The position numbers and the translations under genes are program-made. The notes under the pieces were generated by a model. It was given only the letters and a program-made list of their open reading frames with translations. It did not search any database and was not told where the DNA came from. Shown here piece by piece: positions 33,407 to 42,076 of a stretch of DNA of 64,000 nucleotides. Location of the stretch: NCBI RefSeq assembly GCF_001469875.2, contig NZ_LOPW02000022.1:300551-364550 (forward strand). Direction: 5' to 3'. The DNA is from Haloferax marisrubri. GTDB lineage: Archaea > Halobacteriota > Halobacteria > Halobacteriales > Haloferacaceae. How positions within the stretch are numbered: the stretch's first letter is position 1; the number at the start of each line of letters is the position of its first letter.

Positions 33407-34015
33407 ATGACTACGCTACGCGCCGGCGTCGTCGCCGTGCAGGGCGACGTGTCCGAACACGCCGACGCCGTCGAGCGGGCCGCCGCGGCCCACGGCGTCG
33501 ACGCCGAAATCGTCGAGATTCGAAGCGACGGCCTCGTCCCCGACTGCGACGTGTTACTCATGCCGGGCGGCGAGTCCACGACCATCTCCCGGCTTCTCGA
33601 ACGCGAGGGCATCGACGACGAGATTCGCGCCCACGTCGAGGCCGGCAAACCCGTCCTCGCCACCTGCGCCGGCCTCATCGTGGCCTCCCGCGACGCCAAG
33701 GACGACCGCGTGACGACGCTCGACCTCCTCGACGTGACGGTCGACCGCAACGCCTTCGGCCGACAGGTCGACAGTTTCGAGGCCCCGCTGGACGTGAGCG
33801 GCCTCGATTCGCCGTTCCCCGCGGTGTTCATCCGCGCGCCCCTCATCGACGAGGTCGGTGAGGGCGTCGAGGTGCTCGCCGAGTGGGACGGCAACCCGGT
33901 CGCCGTCCGCGACGGCCCCGTCGTCGGCACCTCGTTCCACCCCGAACTGACCCCCGACAGCCGCATCCACGACCTCGCGTTCTTCGACGAACTCGCGGTC
34001 GAAGCCGACGCCTGA
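33407..34015 (+). CDS. pdxT: Pyridoxal 5'-phosphate synthase glutaminase subunit PdxT
   Basis: 202 residues. PdxT makes ammonia from glutamine for PdxS in PLP synthesis. The triad is visible as Cys87 (VLATCAGLIV), His178 and Glu180 (TSFHPEL), and the oxyanion strand LMPGGESTTISRLL is the PdxT signature. The partner PdxS is not in the window. ATG at 33407 is the natural start (MTTLRAGVVAVQGDV). PLP is used by the ThrC and IlvA enzymes encoded nearby. HisE follows 101 bp downstream on the same strand. Confidence 0.93.
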   Translation: MTTLRAGVVAVQGDVSEHADAVERAAAAHGVDAEIVEIRSDGLVPDCDVLLMPGGESTTISRLLEREGIDDEIRAHVEAGKPVLATCAGLIVASRDAKDDRVTTLDLLDVTVDRNAFGRQVDSFEAPLDVSGLDSPFPAVFIRAPLIDEVGEGVEVLAEWDGNPVAVRDGPVVGTSFHPELTPDSRIHDLAFFDELAVEADA

Positions 34016-34116
34016 GCGGTCGGCCGGCCGGAGCGTCGGTCGCCCGTCCGACCGAGGCTGGCCGACCGCCCGCCGGAACCAGAGGGTCTTTTTCCGCGCC
34101 CGCCCGTCGTGCGACC

Positions 34117-34419
34117 ATGGACGCCGACACCCCGACCGAGGAGGTCTTAGACGAACTCTTTGCGACCATCGAGTCGCGCAAGGCGGAACTCCCGGAAGAC
34201 TCCTACACGACGACGCTTTTCACCCACGAGAAAGGCGAGAACTACGTCCTCGAAAAGCTCGGCGAGGAGACGACAGAGACCATCCTCGCGGCCAAGGACG
34301 ACGACGGCGAGGAACTGCTCTACGAGAGCGCCGACCTCGTCTACCACCTGCTCGTCCTGTTGTCGATGAAGGACGCCTCGCTCGACGACCTGCGCGAAGA
34401 GCTGAAAACCCGCTTCTGA
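34117..34419 (+). CDS. hisE: Phosphoribosyl-ATP diphosphatase
   Basis: 100 residues. It hydrolyses phosphoribosyl-ATP to phosphoribosyl-AMP, the second step of histidine synthesis. The MazG-like fold is visible: VLDELFATIESRKAELPEDSYTTTLF, then the metal site with KLGEETTETILAAK (Glu-x-x-Glu) and ESADLVYHLLVLL with the Asp. ATG at 34117 fits the normal HisE length. It is unfused to HisI, which is usual in archaea. A short GCGACC hexamer repeat follows the stop. Confidence 0.92.
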   Translation: MDADTPTEEVLDELFATIESRKAELPEDSYTTTLFTHEKGENYVLEKLGEETTETILAAKDDDGEELLYESADLVYHLLVLLSMKDASLDDLREELKTRF

Positions 34420-34430
34420 GACGGTTTCCC

Positions 34431-34460
34431 GCGACCGCGACCGCGACCGCGACTGCGATG
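34431..34460. repeat. GCGACC hexanucleotide repeat behind hisE
   Basis: Three exact GCGACC units followed by two degenerate ones (gcgact, gcgatg). It is non-coding, 12 bp after the hisE stop, and would vary by slippage. Confidence 0.6.
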
Positions 34461-34645
34461 CCGTCGCCGATAGCCGCTCGCCGCCCGCAGTTCCCGGACG
34501 AGACGGCCCGATTGCAAAGCACCAAGAGCGTGCACCCACGATAGCGCACCCTCTCGATGCACGCCCTCCGAACTCGCGTCAGCCAGTCCGTTCCCGCGCA
34601 TCTCACGCCCCACTACGCCGCGCCCGCCTCCCGAGGGTCGGCCGC

Positions 34646-35899
34646 GTGAGTCGGCTGTTCGGCGGCGACGAGCCGTCAGTCGAGTTCGTCGCCGGGAGCC
34701 TCATCGCGGGCGTCTTCTTCGGCGGCGTCGGCGCGGGCGTCGCCTTCCCGACGCTCCCGACGCTCGGCCCCATCATCGGCATCACGCCGTTCGTGGTCGG
34801 TCTCATCCTCTCGGCGAACCGGTTCACCCGACTGGTCGTGAACACGCCCGCCGGGCAGATACTCGACCGGATGGGGACGCGCCGGCCGATGATAGCCGGG
34901 TTCGTCGTGCAGGGGCTGTCGCCGTTCGGCTACGTCCTCGGACTGAACCCCGGTCCGATTCCGCTCGACAGCGCGACTATCTTCCTCCTGTCGCGGGCCT
35001 GCTGGGGCGTCGGCTCGGCGTTCGTCTTCGTCGGCGCGTTCAGCACCATCACGCACGTCACCTCGGCCGAAAACCGCGGGAAGTGGGTCGGCTACATGCG
35101 CGGCGGGCAGAGCCTCGGCTTCCCCGCGGGTCTCGTGGTCGGCGGCCTCGTCACCGACGCGTTCGGCTACGCCACCGCGTTCGCCGTCGCGGGGTGCGCG
35201 GGCCTGTTCGCCGCCCTCGTCGCTATCTCCGTTCTCCCGGACGTGCAGACCGACGTGACGGCGGCGAGTTCGCTCCGCGACGTGCCGCGACTGGTGCGCT
35301 CGGACATCCGCATCTTCACCGTCGGCACCGTCAACTTCGCCGTCCGATTCCTGTTTGCGGGCGTCCTCCTCTCGACGGCCGTGCTGTACGCGACGGCGAA
35401 CGACATCTCGCTCGGCGGCCTCTCCGGAGCCGGCGTCAGCGGCGTCGTGATGGCCGTCGGCGTCGTCGCGTCGAGCGTCACGACGCTCGTCGTCGGCCGG
35501 TACTCCGACCGTCTGTCGAACCGCGCGGCGCTGACCCTCCCCGCGCTGGGCGTCCTCGCGTCCGGGTTCGCGCTGTTGGCGCTCGTGCCGACGCTCCCTT
35601 CGACGCTCGCGGGCGTGGCGCTCATCGGCATCGGCGTCGGCGGGTCGAACCCGCCGCTGTTGGCCTATCTCGGCGACCTCAGCCCGGCCGACGACGTGGG
35701 CAAACTCGGCGGCGTCTACAACGTCTTCGGCGACTCGGGGTCGACGCTCGGCCCGCTCGTGGCCGTCCCGCTGGCCGAGGTGGTCGGCTTCCGCGTCGAG
35801 TACCTCGCCTGCGTCGCGCTCGTCGTCGTCGTCGGACTGCTCGTGGCGCGGACGCTCTACGGGGAGGCCGCGACGGTGCCGCGGTCGGAACTGTCGTGA
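34646..35899 (+). CDS. MFS transporter
   Basis: 417 residues with about twelve hydrophobic segments. MFS motif A-like sequence is LDRMGTRRPM (about 73-82) between helices 2 and 3, and its counterpart in the second half is GRYSDRLSNRAALTLP. A segment with GSNPPLLAYLGDLSPADDVGKLGGVYNVFGDSGSTLGPL is typical of drug/metabolite exporters of this family. The start is GTG at 34646 (VSRLFGGDEPS), as no good ATG is found upstream. The substrate is unknown. It is convergent with the F420 reductase gene. Confidence 0.82.
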   Translation: MSRLFGGDEPSVEFVAGSLIAGVFFGGVGAGVAFPTLPTLGPIIGITPFVVGLILSANRFTRLVVNTPAGQILDRMGTRRPMIAGFVVQGLSPFGYVLGLNPGPIPLDSATIFLLSRACWGVGSAFVFVGAFSTITHVTSAENRGKWVGYMRGGQSLGFPAGLVVGGLVTDAFGYATAFAVAGCAGLFAALVAISVLPDVQTDVTAASSLRDVPRLVRSDIRIFTVGTVNFAVRFLFAGVLLSTAVLYATANDISLGGLSGAGVSGVVMAVGVVASSVTTLVVGRYSDRLSNRAALTLPALGVLASGFALLALVPTLPSTLAGVALIGIGVGGSNPPLLAYLGDLSPADDVGKLGGVYNVFGDSGSTLGPLVAVPLAEVVGFRVEYLACVALVVVVGLLVARTLYGEAATVPRSELS

Positions 35900-35929
35900 A
35901 AAATGGCTTCGGGTGCGGGTCGAACGGCG

Positions 35930-36598
35930 CTACTTGAACTCGATGCCGAGGTCGTGTAGGCCGTCGTTGTTCTGTGCGACGTTGATGAGAAGCGGCGTCA
36001 CCGCCTCGATTTCGGGGGCGTTGGCGAGGCCGCCGCCGTCGAGGGCGCGGAGGCCGTCGATGCCCTCGGCGAGCAGGCGCACCGTCTCCTTGGCGTCCTC
36101 GTCGTCGGCGACGAGGAGCGTGTCGATGCCGAGGTCGGCGTCGAGGTCGGCCAGTCGGCCGGCCGCGAGGTTGTGGAACGCGCCGACGACCGGCACGTCG
36201 TCGGGGGCCGCGTCGGCGACGAGCGCCGTCACGCTCCCCGCCTTCGGCGGGTGGTAGTGGAAGCCGTCGTCGTCGCGCTTGATGCCCGCCGCGGGCGTGA
36301 CGAGCACGTCGCCTTCGGACAGGGAGTCGGCGACGGCCTCGATGGTGTCGGAGACGTGGTACGGCGGCACGGCGAGGACGACCACGGAGGCGCGGTCGGC
36401 GGCCATCTCGTTCGTGAAGCCGTTTACCTTCACGTCGCGGCCGCGGCTGGAGAGTTCGGTCTCGTACTCGTCGGCCTTCGCGCGGGCCTTGTCGGGGTCG
36501 CGCGACCCGATGATGACCTCGTGGTCGGTGTGGTAGGCCCAGCGGAGGGCGAGGCCCTCGCCGATGTCGCCGGTCCCACCGAGGAGTGCGATTCGCAT
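35930..36598 (-). CDS. npdG: NADPH-dependent F420 reductase
   Basis: 222 residues. It passes hydride between F420H2 and NADP. The opening MRIALLGGTGDIGEGLALRW has the Rossmann GGTGDIG loop, and VIIGSRDPDKARAKADEY (NADP 2'-phosphate selecting GSRD) follows. VVVLAVPPYHVSDTIEAV and ITPAAGIKRDDDGFHYHPPKAGS are characteristic. ATG at 36598 gives the family start; an ATG two codons upstream is also in frame. A cctttagg TATA-like box lies about 30 bp upstream. F420 is used in haloarchaea for DNA repair and oxidoreductases. Confidence 0.9.
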   Translation of the reverse strand: MRIALLGGTGDIGEGLALRWAYHTDHEVIIGSRDPDKARAKADEYETELSSRGRDVKVNGFTNEMAADRASVVVLAVPPYHVSDTIEAVADSLSEGDVLVTPAAGIKRDDDGFHYHPPKAGSVTALVADAAPDDVPVVGAFHNLAAGRLADLDADLGIDTLLVADDEDAKETVRLLAEGIDGLRALDGGGLANAPEIEAVTPLLINVAQNNDGLHDLGIEFK

Positions 36599-36674
36599 AC
36601 ACACACCTCCGGACCGAGCCGACCTAAAGGGTTGTGCGACCGGTCGGTTCTGCCTGTGTTCGGGCGCGGGAGAG

Positions 36675-36890
36675 CTACGGACGTTCGTCGTCGGACTCGA
36701 AGAGCGCCTGCACCCGCTCGAAGCCGTCGCGGTAGACGAGCCACCACGCGACCACCGGGGCCAAAAGCAGGAGCGGCCCGACGAGGAACAACTGCGTGAA
36801 CGGGTCCGGCGGCAGGAGGTACGTCCCGACGACGACCACGAGCGCGTCGAGCGCGAGCAGCGTGACGACGAAGGCGCGGAGGTGTCCCAT
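36675..36890 (-). CDS. Small two-helix membrane protein
   Basis: 71 residues, no assigned function. Two hydrophobic segments are seen (about 5-25, AFVVTLLALDALVVVVGTYLL, and 31-53, TQLFLVGPLLLLAPVVAWWLVY) with a PPDPF loop, then an acidic tail (FESDDERP). It lies between the HAD hydrolase gene and the F420 reductase gene on the same strand, 49 bp after the former and 76 bp before the latter. No role is suggested by context. Confidence 0.6.
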   Translation of the reverse strand: MGHLRAFVVTLLALDALVVVVGTYLLPPDPFTQLFLVGPLLLLAPVVAWWLVYRDGFERVQALFESDDERP

Positions 36891-36939
36891 CAGCGGCCCT
36901 CCGGCGGCGAAACGGGAGTCTGAGTCGGGGTCAGAACCA

Positions 36940-37794
36940 TCAGTCGAGGAGGTCCGGAACCTCGTTCACGTCCTCGACGACGGCGGCCGCGCCGATTTCG
37001 GAGAACTTCTGTCGGCCGTCGTCGCCGGTCAGGCCGCCCGAGAGGACGCCGACGCCGTAGTAGACGCGGTCGGGGTCCGCGGCGTCGGCGTTCAGCGCCG
37101 TCTTCACGTCGTCGAGGGTGTCGCCGACGAAGACGACCGAATCGGCTCCGAGGCGCTCCGCGACGGTCACGAGCGCGGCCGGGTGGGGCTTGCCCTCCTC
37201 CCAGTCGTCCATCGTGAACCGGTGGTCGTCAGCCACGTCGAGATTGACGCGGTCGAGCGCGATATCGGCCTCGGCGCTGGGGCGGCCGGTGACGACGCCG
37301 AGTTCGCGGTCGCCGAAGGCGTCGAGCGTCTCCGGGCGGAGGAGCACGGGTTCGTCGTGGATGTAGCCGGCGGCCTCGAACGGCGGGTCGCCGCCTTCGA
37401 GGTCGCAGTAAAGGTCGCTTCCGAGGTAGAGCGCCTGAAACGTCTCCCGGATCGCCTCGGGGTCCCACTCGTCGAAGACGACGCTCGGGTCGGAGAGCAG
37501 GGCTTCGACGGTCGCCTCGGCGGCGTCGAGGCCGCCGCCGCGAGACTCGATTTCGTCGGTGAACTCGGCGACCGACAGGTCGATTTCGCGGGCGGCGAGG
37601 ACGTACAGCGCCGCCGCGTACGTCAGTTCCCAGTCGTTGTTGAAGCCGCCGGCGTCCTTGAACAGTTGGACCTCGTCGCGGGAGATAGTCGTGCCGTAGT
37701 GTCGGTCCACGGATTCGACGATGGCGCGCCGGTAGGAGTCGGCGACGTCGACGAGCACTCCGTCGATATCGAGGACGACAGCGTCCGCGTGCAT
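36940..37794 (-). CDS. HAD superfamily hydrolase (TIGR01548-like)
   Basis: 284 residues. The HAD nucleophile motif is [12 protein letters not shown] (Asp9 and Asp11), motif II is VVTGRPS, the Lys is in EEGKPHPA and motif III is [11 protein letters not shown]. The large cap (about residues 20-150) includes [17 protein letters not shown], which is distinctive for the TIGR01548 group, known in archaea and cyanobacteria. The natural substrate is unknown; a sugar or amino-acid phosphate is likely. ATG at 37794. The gene is followed by a small membrane protein gene on the same strand. Confidence 0.85.
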   Translation of the reverse strand: MHADAVVLDIDGVLVDVADSYRRAIVESVDRHYGTTISRDEVQLFKDAGGFNNDWELTYAAALYVLAAREIDLSVAEFTDEIESRGGGLDAAEATVEALLSDPSVVFDEWDPEAIRETFQALYLGSDLYCDLEGGDPPFEAAGYIHDEPVLLRPETLDAFGDRELGVVTGRPSAEADIALDRVNLDVADDHRFTMDDWEEGKPHPAALVTVAERLGADSVVFVGDTLDDVKTALNADAADPDRVYYGVGVLSGGLTGDDGRQKFSEIGAAAVVEDVNEVPDLLD

Positions 37795-37825
37795 ACCGGA
37801 AGCGCGCGGCGAGCGGGCAAGTGCC

Positions 37826-38278
37826 TTACTCTTGGGCCCGACCGGGCTCGTCCCGCCGGGCGCGCTGGCCCCGCCGTCCGCGCTCGGCGACGTACAGGGT
37901 GTCGCCCGGAAGCGACTCGCGGGCGACCGGAATCGAGGGCTCGTCGTAGCCGAGCGTGGTGAACAGGAAGTCGGCGTCGGCGCGGCGGGCGACCTCCGCG
38001 GCGGGTCGGTGGAGTTCGACGGGGACGTTCAGGGCGTAGACGACGCCGGCGTCGGCGTAGGGGCCGAGGTCCGAGGCGTCGGCGCGGGCGAACACGTCGT
38101 CGCGGACGAAGGAGACGCCGTCGGGGACGGGAAAGTCGTGGACGTCGACGGCGACCACGTCGACCCCGCGGTCGGCGAGGGCGGCCGCCACCGAGGGCTC
38201 CCGACCGACGCCGACTTCGACCCCGCGGTCGTATCCCGACAACCGTGCGACGAGCGCGTCGCGCAGCGATTTTTTCAC
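37826..38278 (-). CDS. UPF0146 family protein
   Basis: 150 residues. This archaeal family has a methyltransferase-like Rossmann fold but no known activity. The sequence matches its layout: [33 protein letters not shown], then a DDVFARAD segment, [18 protein letters not shown] and [19 protein letters not shown]. Residues after 125 are basic and low complexity ([18 protein letters not shown]). The start is GTG at 38278. It is divergent from the archaemetzincin gene with only 39 bp between the two start codons. Confidence 0.82.
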   Translation of the reverse strand: MKKSLRDALVARLSGYDRGVEVGVGREPSVAAALADRGVDVVAVDVHDFPVPDGVSFVRDDVFARADASDLGPYADAGVVYALNVPVELHRPAAEVARRADADFLFTTLGYDEPSIPVARESLPGDTLYVAERGRRGQRARRDEPGRAQE

Positions 38279-38282
38279 GTCG

Positions 38283-38312
38283 GGATATTTATGAAGCGTC
38301 CCCGCTTAATCC
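38283..38312. promoter_or_regulatory. Compact bidirectional promoter for UPF0146 and archaemetzincin
   Basis: The 39-bp gap holds a plus-strand TATA-like box (gatatttatg, 38283-38292), about 26-35 bp before the archaemetzincin ATG. It also holds a minus-strand box (ggattaag, 38305-38312), about 27-34 bp before the UPF0146 GTG. Each box lies near the other gene's likely transcription start, so both transcripts should be leaderless and could compete. Confidence 0.55.
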
Positions 38313-38317
38313 CTCGC

Positions 38318-38839
38318 ATGCTCGTCGATATCGTGCCTATCGGGGATATTTCTGCGGCCGTCAAGCGGGAGGCATCCGCCGGACTCCGCTCCGTCTACGA
38401 CTGCGACGTGACCGTGCACTCGAATCAGGCGATTCCCGAGGGCGCGTTCGACCGGAGCCGAAACCAGTACCGGGCCGAGCAGTTCATCGAACTGGCGAGT
38501 CGCATCGGCCGCGGCGAGAAGAACATCGGCATCACGGAGAAGGACCTCTACTACCGCCGCCGAAACTACGTCTTCGGCCTCGCGTACCTCAACGGCAACG
38601 GCTCCGTCATCTCCACCTACCGACTCCAGACCTCAACCGACGGCGGCATCACGAACAAGCCCGCCGACGAGGTGCTGTCCGACCGCGTGCGCAAGGAGGT
38701 CGTCCACGAGATCGGCCACACCCTCGGCCTCGAACACTGCGACAACAACAAGTGCGTCATGTCATTCTCGCCGACGGTCCGCGAGGTGGACGTGAAAGAG
38801 GAGAACCTCTGCGGCACCTGCAGTCGGCTCGTTCACTAG
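38318..38839 (+). CDS. amzA: Archaemetzincin (M54 metalloprotease)
   Basis: 173 residues. The metzincin zinc motif is HEIGHTLGLEHC (His130, Glu131, His134, His140), directly followed by the family's second zinc site: Cys141, Cys146, Cys165 and Cys168 (CVMSF and CGTC). The Met of CVMSF forms the Met-turn. All residues needed for catalysis and the structural zinc are present, so it is probably active, although no substrate is known for archaeal members. ATG at 38318 is used. The UPF0146 gene is directly upstream in the opposite direction. Confidence 0.93.
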   Translation: MLVDIVPIGDISAAVKREASAGLRSVYDCDVTVHSNQAIPEGAFDRSRNQYRAEQFIELASRIGRGEKNIGITEKDLYYRRRNYVFGLAYLNGNGSVISTYRLQTSTDGGITNKPADEVLSDRVRKEVVHEIGHTLGLEHCDNNKCVMSFSPTVREVDVKEENLCGTCSRLVH

Positions 38840-38897
38840 TTCTCTGAGTGCGAGCGCCGTCTCACCCTTTTTCTCGTCTCGGCACCTGTATTCAGGT

Positions 38898-39347
38898 ATG
38901 AACTTCGTCGTTGCAGTAGACGGCTCTGCGGCCGCCGACAGAGCGCTCGACCACGCGCTCACGATGCTCGAACCGCTGGGTGCGACGGTCACCATCGTCC
39001 ACGCAGTCGAACCGCAGGTCCTCGTCGAAGGCGGCGAGGAGCCCGTCACGGGGGTCGCCAGAACCGGCGACCGAATCGTCGCCGAGAGCCTCGAAGACGC
39101 GGAATCGCGCGCCGAACACGTCCTGCAAGCGGCCGCCGAGCACGCCGCCGACGCGGGCGTCGAAGCGACCACGGAACTCCTCTACGGCGACCCCGTCGAG
39201 GCGATTCCGACCTACGCCGACGAGGCGGACGCGGACGGCATCTTCGTCGGCCACCGCGGCCTCTCGAAGCGCTACGAGGGGCTGGTCGGGAGCGTCGCCA
39301 AGGAACTGGTCGAACGGGCGTCCTGCCCCGTCACCGTCGTCCGCTGA
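38898..39347 (+). CDS. Universal stress protein (UspA family)
   Basis: 149 residues. The opening MNFVVAVDGSAAADRAL and the ATP-binding pattern GHRG-nine residues-GS (GHRGLSKRYEGLVGSVAKEL) mark a nucleotide-binding UspA. The middle contains ESLEDAESRAEHVLQAAAEHAADAGV, a long helix. It likely acts as a stress-related signalling protein in the cytosol. The stop is immediately followed by the ATG of RtcA (39348), so the two are one operon. ATG at 38898 is the natural start. Confidence 0.9.
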   Translation: MNFVVAVDGSAAADRALDHALTMLEPLGATVTIVHAVEPQVLVEGGEEPVTGVARTGDRIVAESLEDAESRAEHVLQAAAEHAADAGVEATTELLYGDPVEAIPTYADEADADGIFVGHRGLSKRYEGLVGSVAKELVERASCPVTVVR

Positions 39348-40427
39348 ATGCGCCGACTCGACGGCCGCGACGGCGGCGGGCAACCCCTGCGAACCGCCCT
39401 CGCGCTCTCGCTCGTCACCGGCGAGCCGTTCGAGATGACGAACGTCCGCGGGAACCGCTCGACGCCCGGGCTGAAGGCCCAGCACGTCGCCTGCGTCTCG
39501 GTCGCGGCCGCCGTCTCGAACGCGGAGGTCGAGGGCGGAGACGTCGGGTCATCGAGGCTCCGGTTTTCGCCCGGTGACCTCCGAACCGACCCCGTCGAGG
39601 CGGCCGTCGGCACCGCCGGGAGCGCGACGCTCGTCTGTGAGACGGTGCTTCCGGCGGCCGTCGCCCTCGACGACCCGCTTTCGCTCGCCGTCACCGGCGG
39701 CACCGACGTTCGGTGGTCGCCGCCGGCGGACTACCTCCGGTACGTGAAGCGCCCGCTGTGTTCGGCGTTCGGCGTCGACTTCGGCGTCTCGGTGCCTCGC
39801 CGCGGCTTCTACCCGGCCGGCGGCGGCGCGCTCTCGCTCCGAATCGAACCGGCCGAGCCGACCCCGCTGGCGCTGTCCCGCCGCGCGGACCCCGACGAAC
39901 TCCGGGTCTACTCGGTCGCGAGCGAGTCGCTCGCGGACGCCGCGGTGGCCGACCGACAGGTCGAAGGCGTCCGCGACGCGCTCGCCGAGGCCGGCGTCGA
40001 ACTCCCCGTTCACGCCGCGGTCTCGTCGGTCGAAAGCGACTCGCCCGGGTCGGTCGTGGTCGTCGTCGCGCGGGGCGGAGAGGATGAGAGAGACGGCGAC
40101 GGCTCCGGGTCGCTCGTCGCCGGCTTCGACGCCTACGGCGAGCGCGGCACGCCGGCCGAAGCAGTCGGGTCGCGAGCGGCCGCGTCGTTCCTCGACTGGT
40201 TCGGCGGCGACGCGCCCGTGGACCGCCACATGGCCGACCAACTGCTCGTCTGGGTCGCGCTCGCCGGGGGGCGCGTGCGGATTCCGGCCGTCACGGACCA
40301 CGTGCGGACAAACCTCGACGTGATTCGGGCCTTCGGCTACGACGTGACGCTTCGAGCGGGCGACGACAGCGACGGTGATGGCGGCGCGGGGTCGGGCGCA
40401 GTCGTCGAGTCCGACGGCGGTCGGTGA
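39348..40427 (+). CDS. rtcA: RNA 3'-terminal phosphate cyclase
   Basis: 359 residues. It converts RNA 3'-phosphate ends to 2',3'-cyclic phosphate through an AMP-enzyme intermediate. The RtcA start GRDGGGQPLRTALALSLVTGEPF, the NVRGNRSTPGLKAQHVACV segment, FYPAGGG, and the catalytic His294 in DRHMADQLLVWVALAGG are all present. The start abuts the UspA stop. A Ser/Asp-rich insert lies near residues 245-255. It is likely linked to RNA repair or tRNA splicing; the ligase RtcB is not in the window. RtcA with UspA in one transcript suggests stress-linked RNA end processing, which is inference. Confidence 0.9.
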   Translation: MRRLDGRDGGGQPLRTALALSLVTGEPFEMTNVRGNRSTPGLKAQHVACVSVAAAVSNAEVEGGDVGSSRLRFSPGDLRTDPVEAAVGTAGSATLVCETVLPAAVALDDPLSLAVTGGTDVRWSPPADYLRYVKRPLCSAFGVDFGVSVPRRGFYPAGGGALSLRIEPAEPTPLALSRRADPDELRVYSVASESLADAAVADRQVEGVRDALAEAGVELPVHAAVSSVESDSPGSVVVVVARGGEDERDGDGSGSLVAGFDAYGERGTPAEAVGSRAAASFLDWFGGDAPVDRHMADQLLVWVALAGGRVRIPAVTDHVRTNLDVIRAFGYDVTLRAGDDSDGDGGAGSGAVVESDGGR

Positions 40428-40457
40428 CGCCCGATTTCACGAAGCGACCGGCTCAGC

Positions 40458-40940
40458 TCAGGGCGCGTAGGTCCCGGTCAACTGCGTCTCGGCGATGACG
40501 TGTCCCGCGATGGCGCGCTTCAGGTCGGCCTTCGTCGCGCCCGCGTCGAGGTCCAACGGTGCATCGAGCGCGTACAGCAGGAAGCGGTAGGCGTGCTCGC
40601 CGTCCGGTGGGTTCGGGCCGCCGTAGCCCGGTTCGCCGTAGCTGTTGGTTCCCTCGACCGCGCCCGGCGGCGTCTCACCCGCCTCGATGGCGTCGGTCTC
40701 GGGGTCGATGTTCCAGACGAGCCAGTGGTCCCACACCTCGCCCGCGGGCTTCACCGCGTCGGGGTCGTCCATCACGAGCGCGAGCGAGACAGTTCCCGGG
40801 GGAACACCGCCGATTCGGAGCGGCGGGCTCTCGTTTTCGGTCGCGTAGCCGTGCGTGCGGGGTATCGGGCTTCCGTCGTCGAACGCCGGGCTCTGGAGGG
40901 TGAGCCCACGACGGCGCTCGCTCGAATCGCTCGATATCAT
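40458..40940 (-). CDS. PEBP/YbhB-YbcL family Raf kinase inhibitor-like protein
   Basis: 160 residues. The ligand-binding fold is marked by LALVMDDPDAVKPAGEVWDHWLVWNID, with the conserved DPD and HW, and by YGGPNPPDGEHAYRFLLYALD. These are the two pocket motifs of phosphatidylethanolamine-binding proteins. Archaeal members have unknown ligands. The sequence has no signal peptide, so it is cytosolic. It lies 54 bp before the VOC gene's 3' end on the same strand and is convergent with rtcA. A short N-terminal leader MISSDSSERRRGL precedes the core. Confidence 0.9.
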   Translation of the reverse strand: MISSDSSERRRGLTLQSPAFDDGSPIPRTHGYATENESPPLRIGGVPPGTVSLALVMDDPDAVKPAGEVWDHWLVWNIDPETDAIEAGETPPGAVEGTNSYGEPGYGGPNPPDGEHAYRFLLYALDAPLDLDAGATKADLKRAIAGHVIAETQLTGTYAP

Positions 40941-40994
40941 ACCGTCCCGTTAGGCGACCAGCGACAAAACGATTCGTTCGGGGAAACCGACGCG

Positions 40995-41930
40995 TCAGCG
41001 CCCGCGAACGACGCGAACGCCGATTCCGTCGGGGTCGGAGAGGACGAGCGAATCGGTCGTGGCGGCCGCGGCGGCCGCGTCAGTCGCGTCGGCCGCGTTA
41101 CCGTCGTCGGACTCGGCCTCGTCGAACTCGTGGCCGCCGGCGACGAGCGACTCGCGGACCGCGTCGAGCGTCTCGGCGTCGGGGACGACGACTTCGAACC
41201 ACTCGATGCCGCGACCCTCACCGACCGGGGCGCTCCGGTTGTTCCAACTGTTCAGGCCGACGTGGTGGTGGTACTCGCCGGCGGCGACGAACGACGCGTT
41301 GGGGTAACCCTCGTCGCGGACGCGCATGCCGAGCGCATCGACGTAGAAGTCCCGCGAACGGGGGACGTTCGTGACTTCGAGGTGGACGTGGCCGAGGTCG
41401 GTGCCGTCGGGCGCGCGGTCCCCGCCGTCGGCGTCGTCGGCGAGCGACCCGAGGTCCAGCGAGAGCGTGTCCATCGACACCCGGCGATCGCCGGTCCACG
41501 GCCACTCCTCGCGGGGGCGGTCGTGGTAGACCTCGACGCCGTTGCCCTCCGGGTCGCGGAAGTACAGCGCCTCGCTGACGAGGTGGTCGGACGCGCCGGA
41601 GAGGGTCGCGCCGGCGTCGCTGGCGCGGGTTCGGGCGCGGGAGAGCACGTCACCGAGCGCGCCCCGGTCGGGCACGCGAACCGCGAGGTGGAACAACCCG
41701 GCTTCGCGGCGGCCGCGCTCCGGGGCGTCGGGTGCTTCGTCGAGGACGACGACGGGGGTCTCACCGGCCGAGAGAACCGCCCGCGAGCCGTCGCGTTCGC
41801 GCTCGACGGCGAGGCCGACCACGTCGCGGTAGAACGGGACGACGCGGTCGAGCGAGCCGACGCGGAGCGCGACCCGACCGAGGTGGGTGTCGTCCGTGAG
41901 CGAGCCGTCGGATGGGGAATCGTTCGTCAT
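40995..41930 (-). CDS. VOC family protein, CatE/glyoxalase-type with two domain pairs
   Basis: 311 residues. Vicinal-oxygen-chelate modules appear in order: LGRVALRVGSLDRVVPFYRDVVGL, FHLAVRVPDRGALGDVL with a His, then NGVEVYHDRP with a likely metal Glu; and in the second half LGHVHLEVTNVPRSRDFYVDALGM, HHHVGLNSWN and a last module WFEVVVPDAETLDAV. The layout is that of a two-domain extradiol dioxygenase-like protein (CatE). The His-His-Glu metal set is plausible but not sure in each half. An Ala-rich run (ATDAAAAAATTDS) interrupts the last module. The substrate is unknown; it could be a ring-cleaving dioxygenase or glyoxalase. Confidence 0.8.
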   Translation of the reverse strand: MTNDSPSDGSLTDDTHLGRVALRVGSLDRVVPFYRDVVGLAVERERDGSRAVLSAGETPVVVLDEAPDAPERGRREAGLFHLAVRVPDRGALGDVLSRARTRASDAGATLSGASDHLVSEALYFRDPEGNGVEVYHDRPREEWPWTGDRRVSMDTLSLDLGSLADDADGGDRAPDGTDLGHVHLEVTNVPRSRDFYVDALGMRVRDEGYPNASFVAAGEYHHHVGLNSWNNRSAPVGEGRGIEWFEVVVPDAETLDAVRESLVAGGHEFDEAESDDGNAADATDAAAAAATTDSLVLSDPDGIGVRVVRGR

Positions 41931-42076
41931 ACCTCCGTCTTCGAGCGTGGCCGTGAAAACGTCCGTAGTAACATCGGAGTCACTCGCTGCGCGGCGTGTA
42001 ACCGGGAGTCAGTAGGTTCGAAAAAGGACCGAAGCGTGACGGAAACGCGAGCACCGAACGCCCGGGTGCCGAGTCG

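Noticed and set aside
34431..34460. Hexamer repeat as the start of a CRISPR or origin iteron set
   Set aside because: The units are only 6 bp without spacers, and no Orc1/Cdc6 or Rep gene is near.
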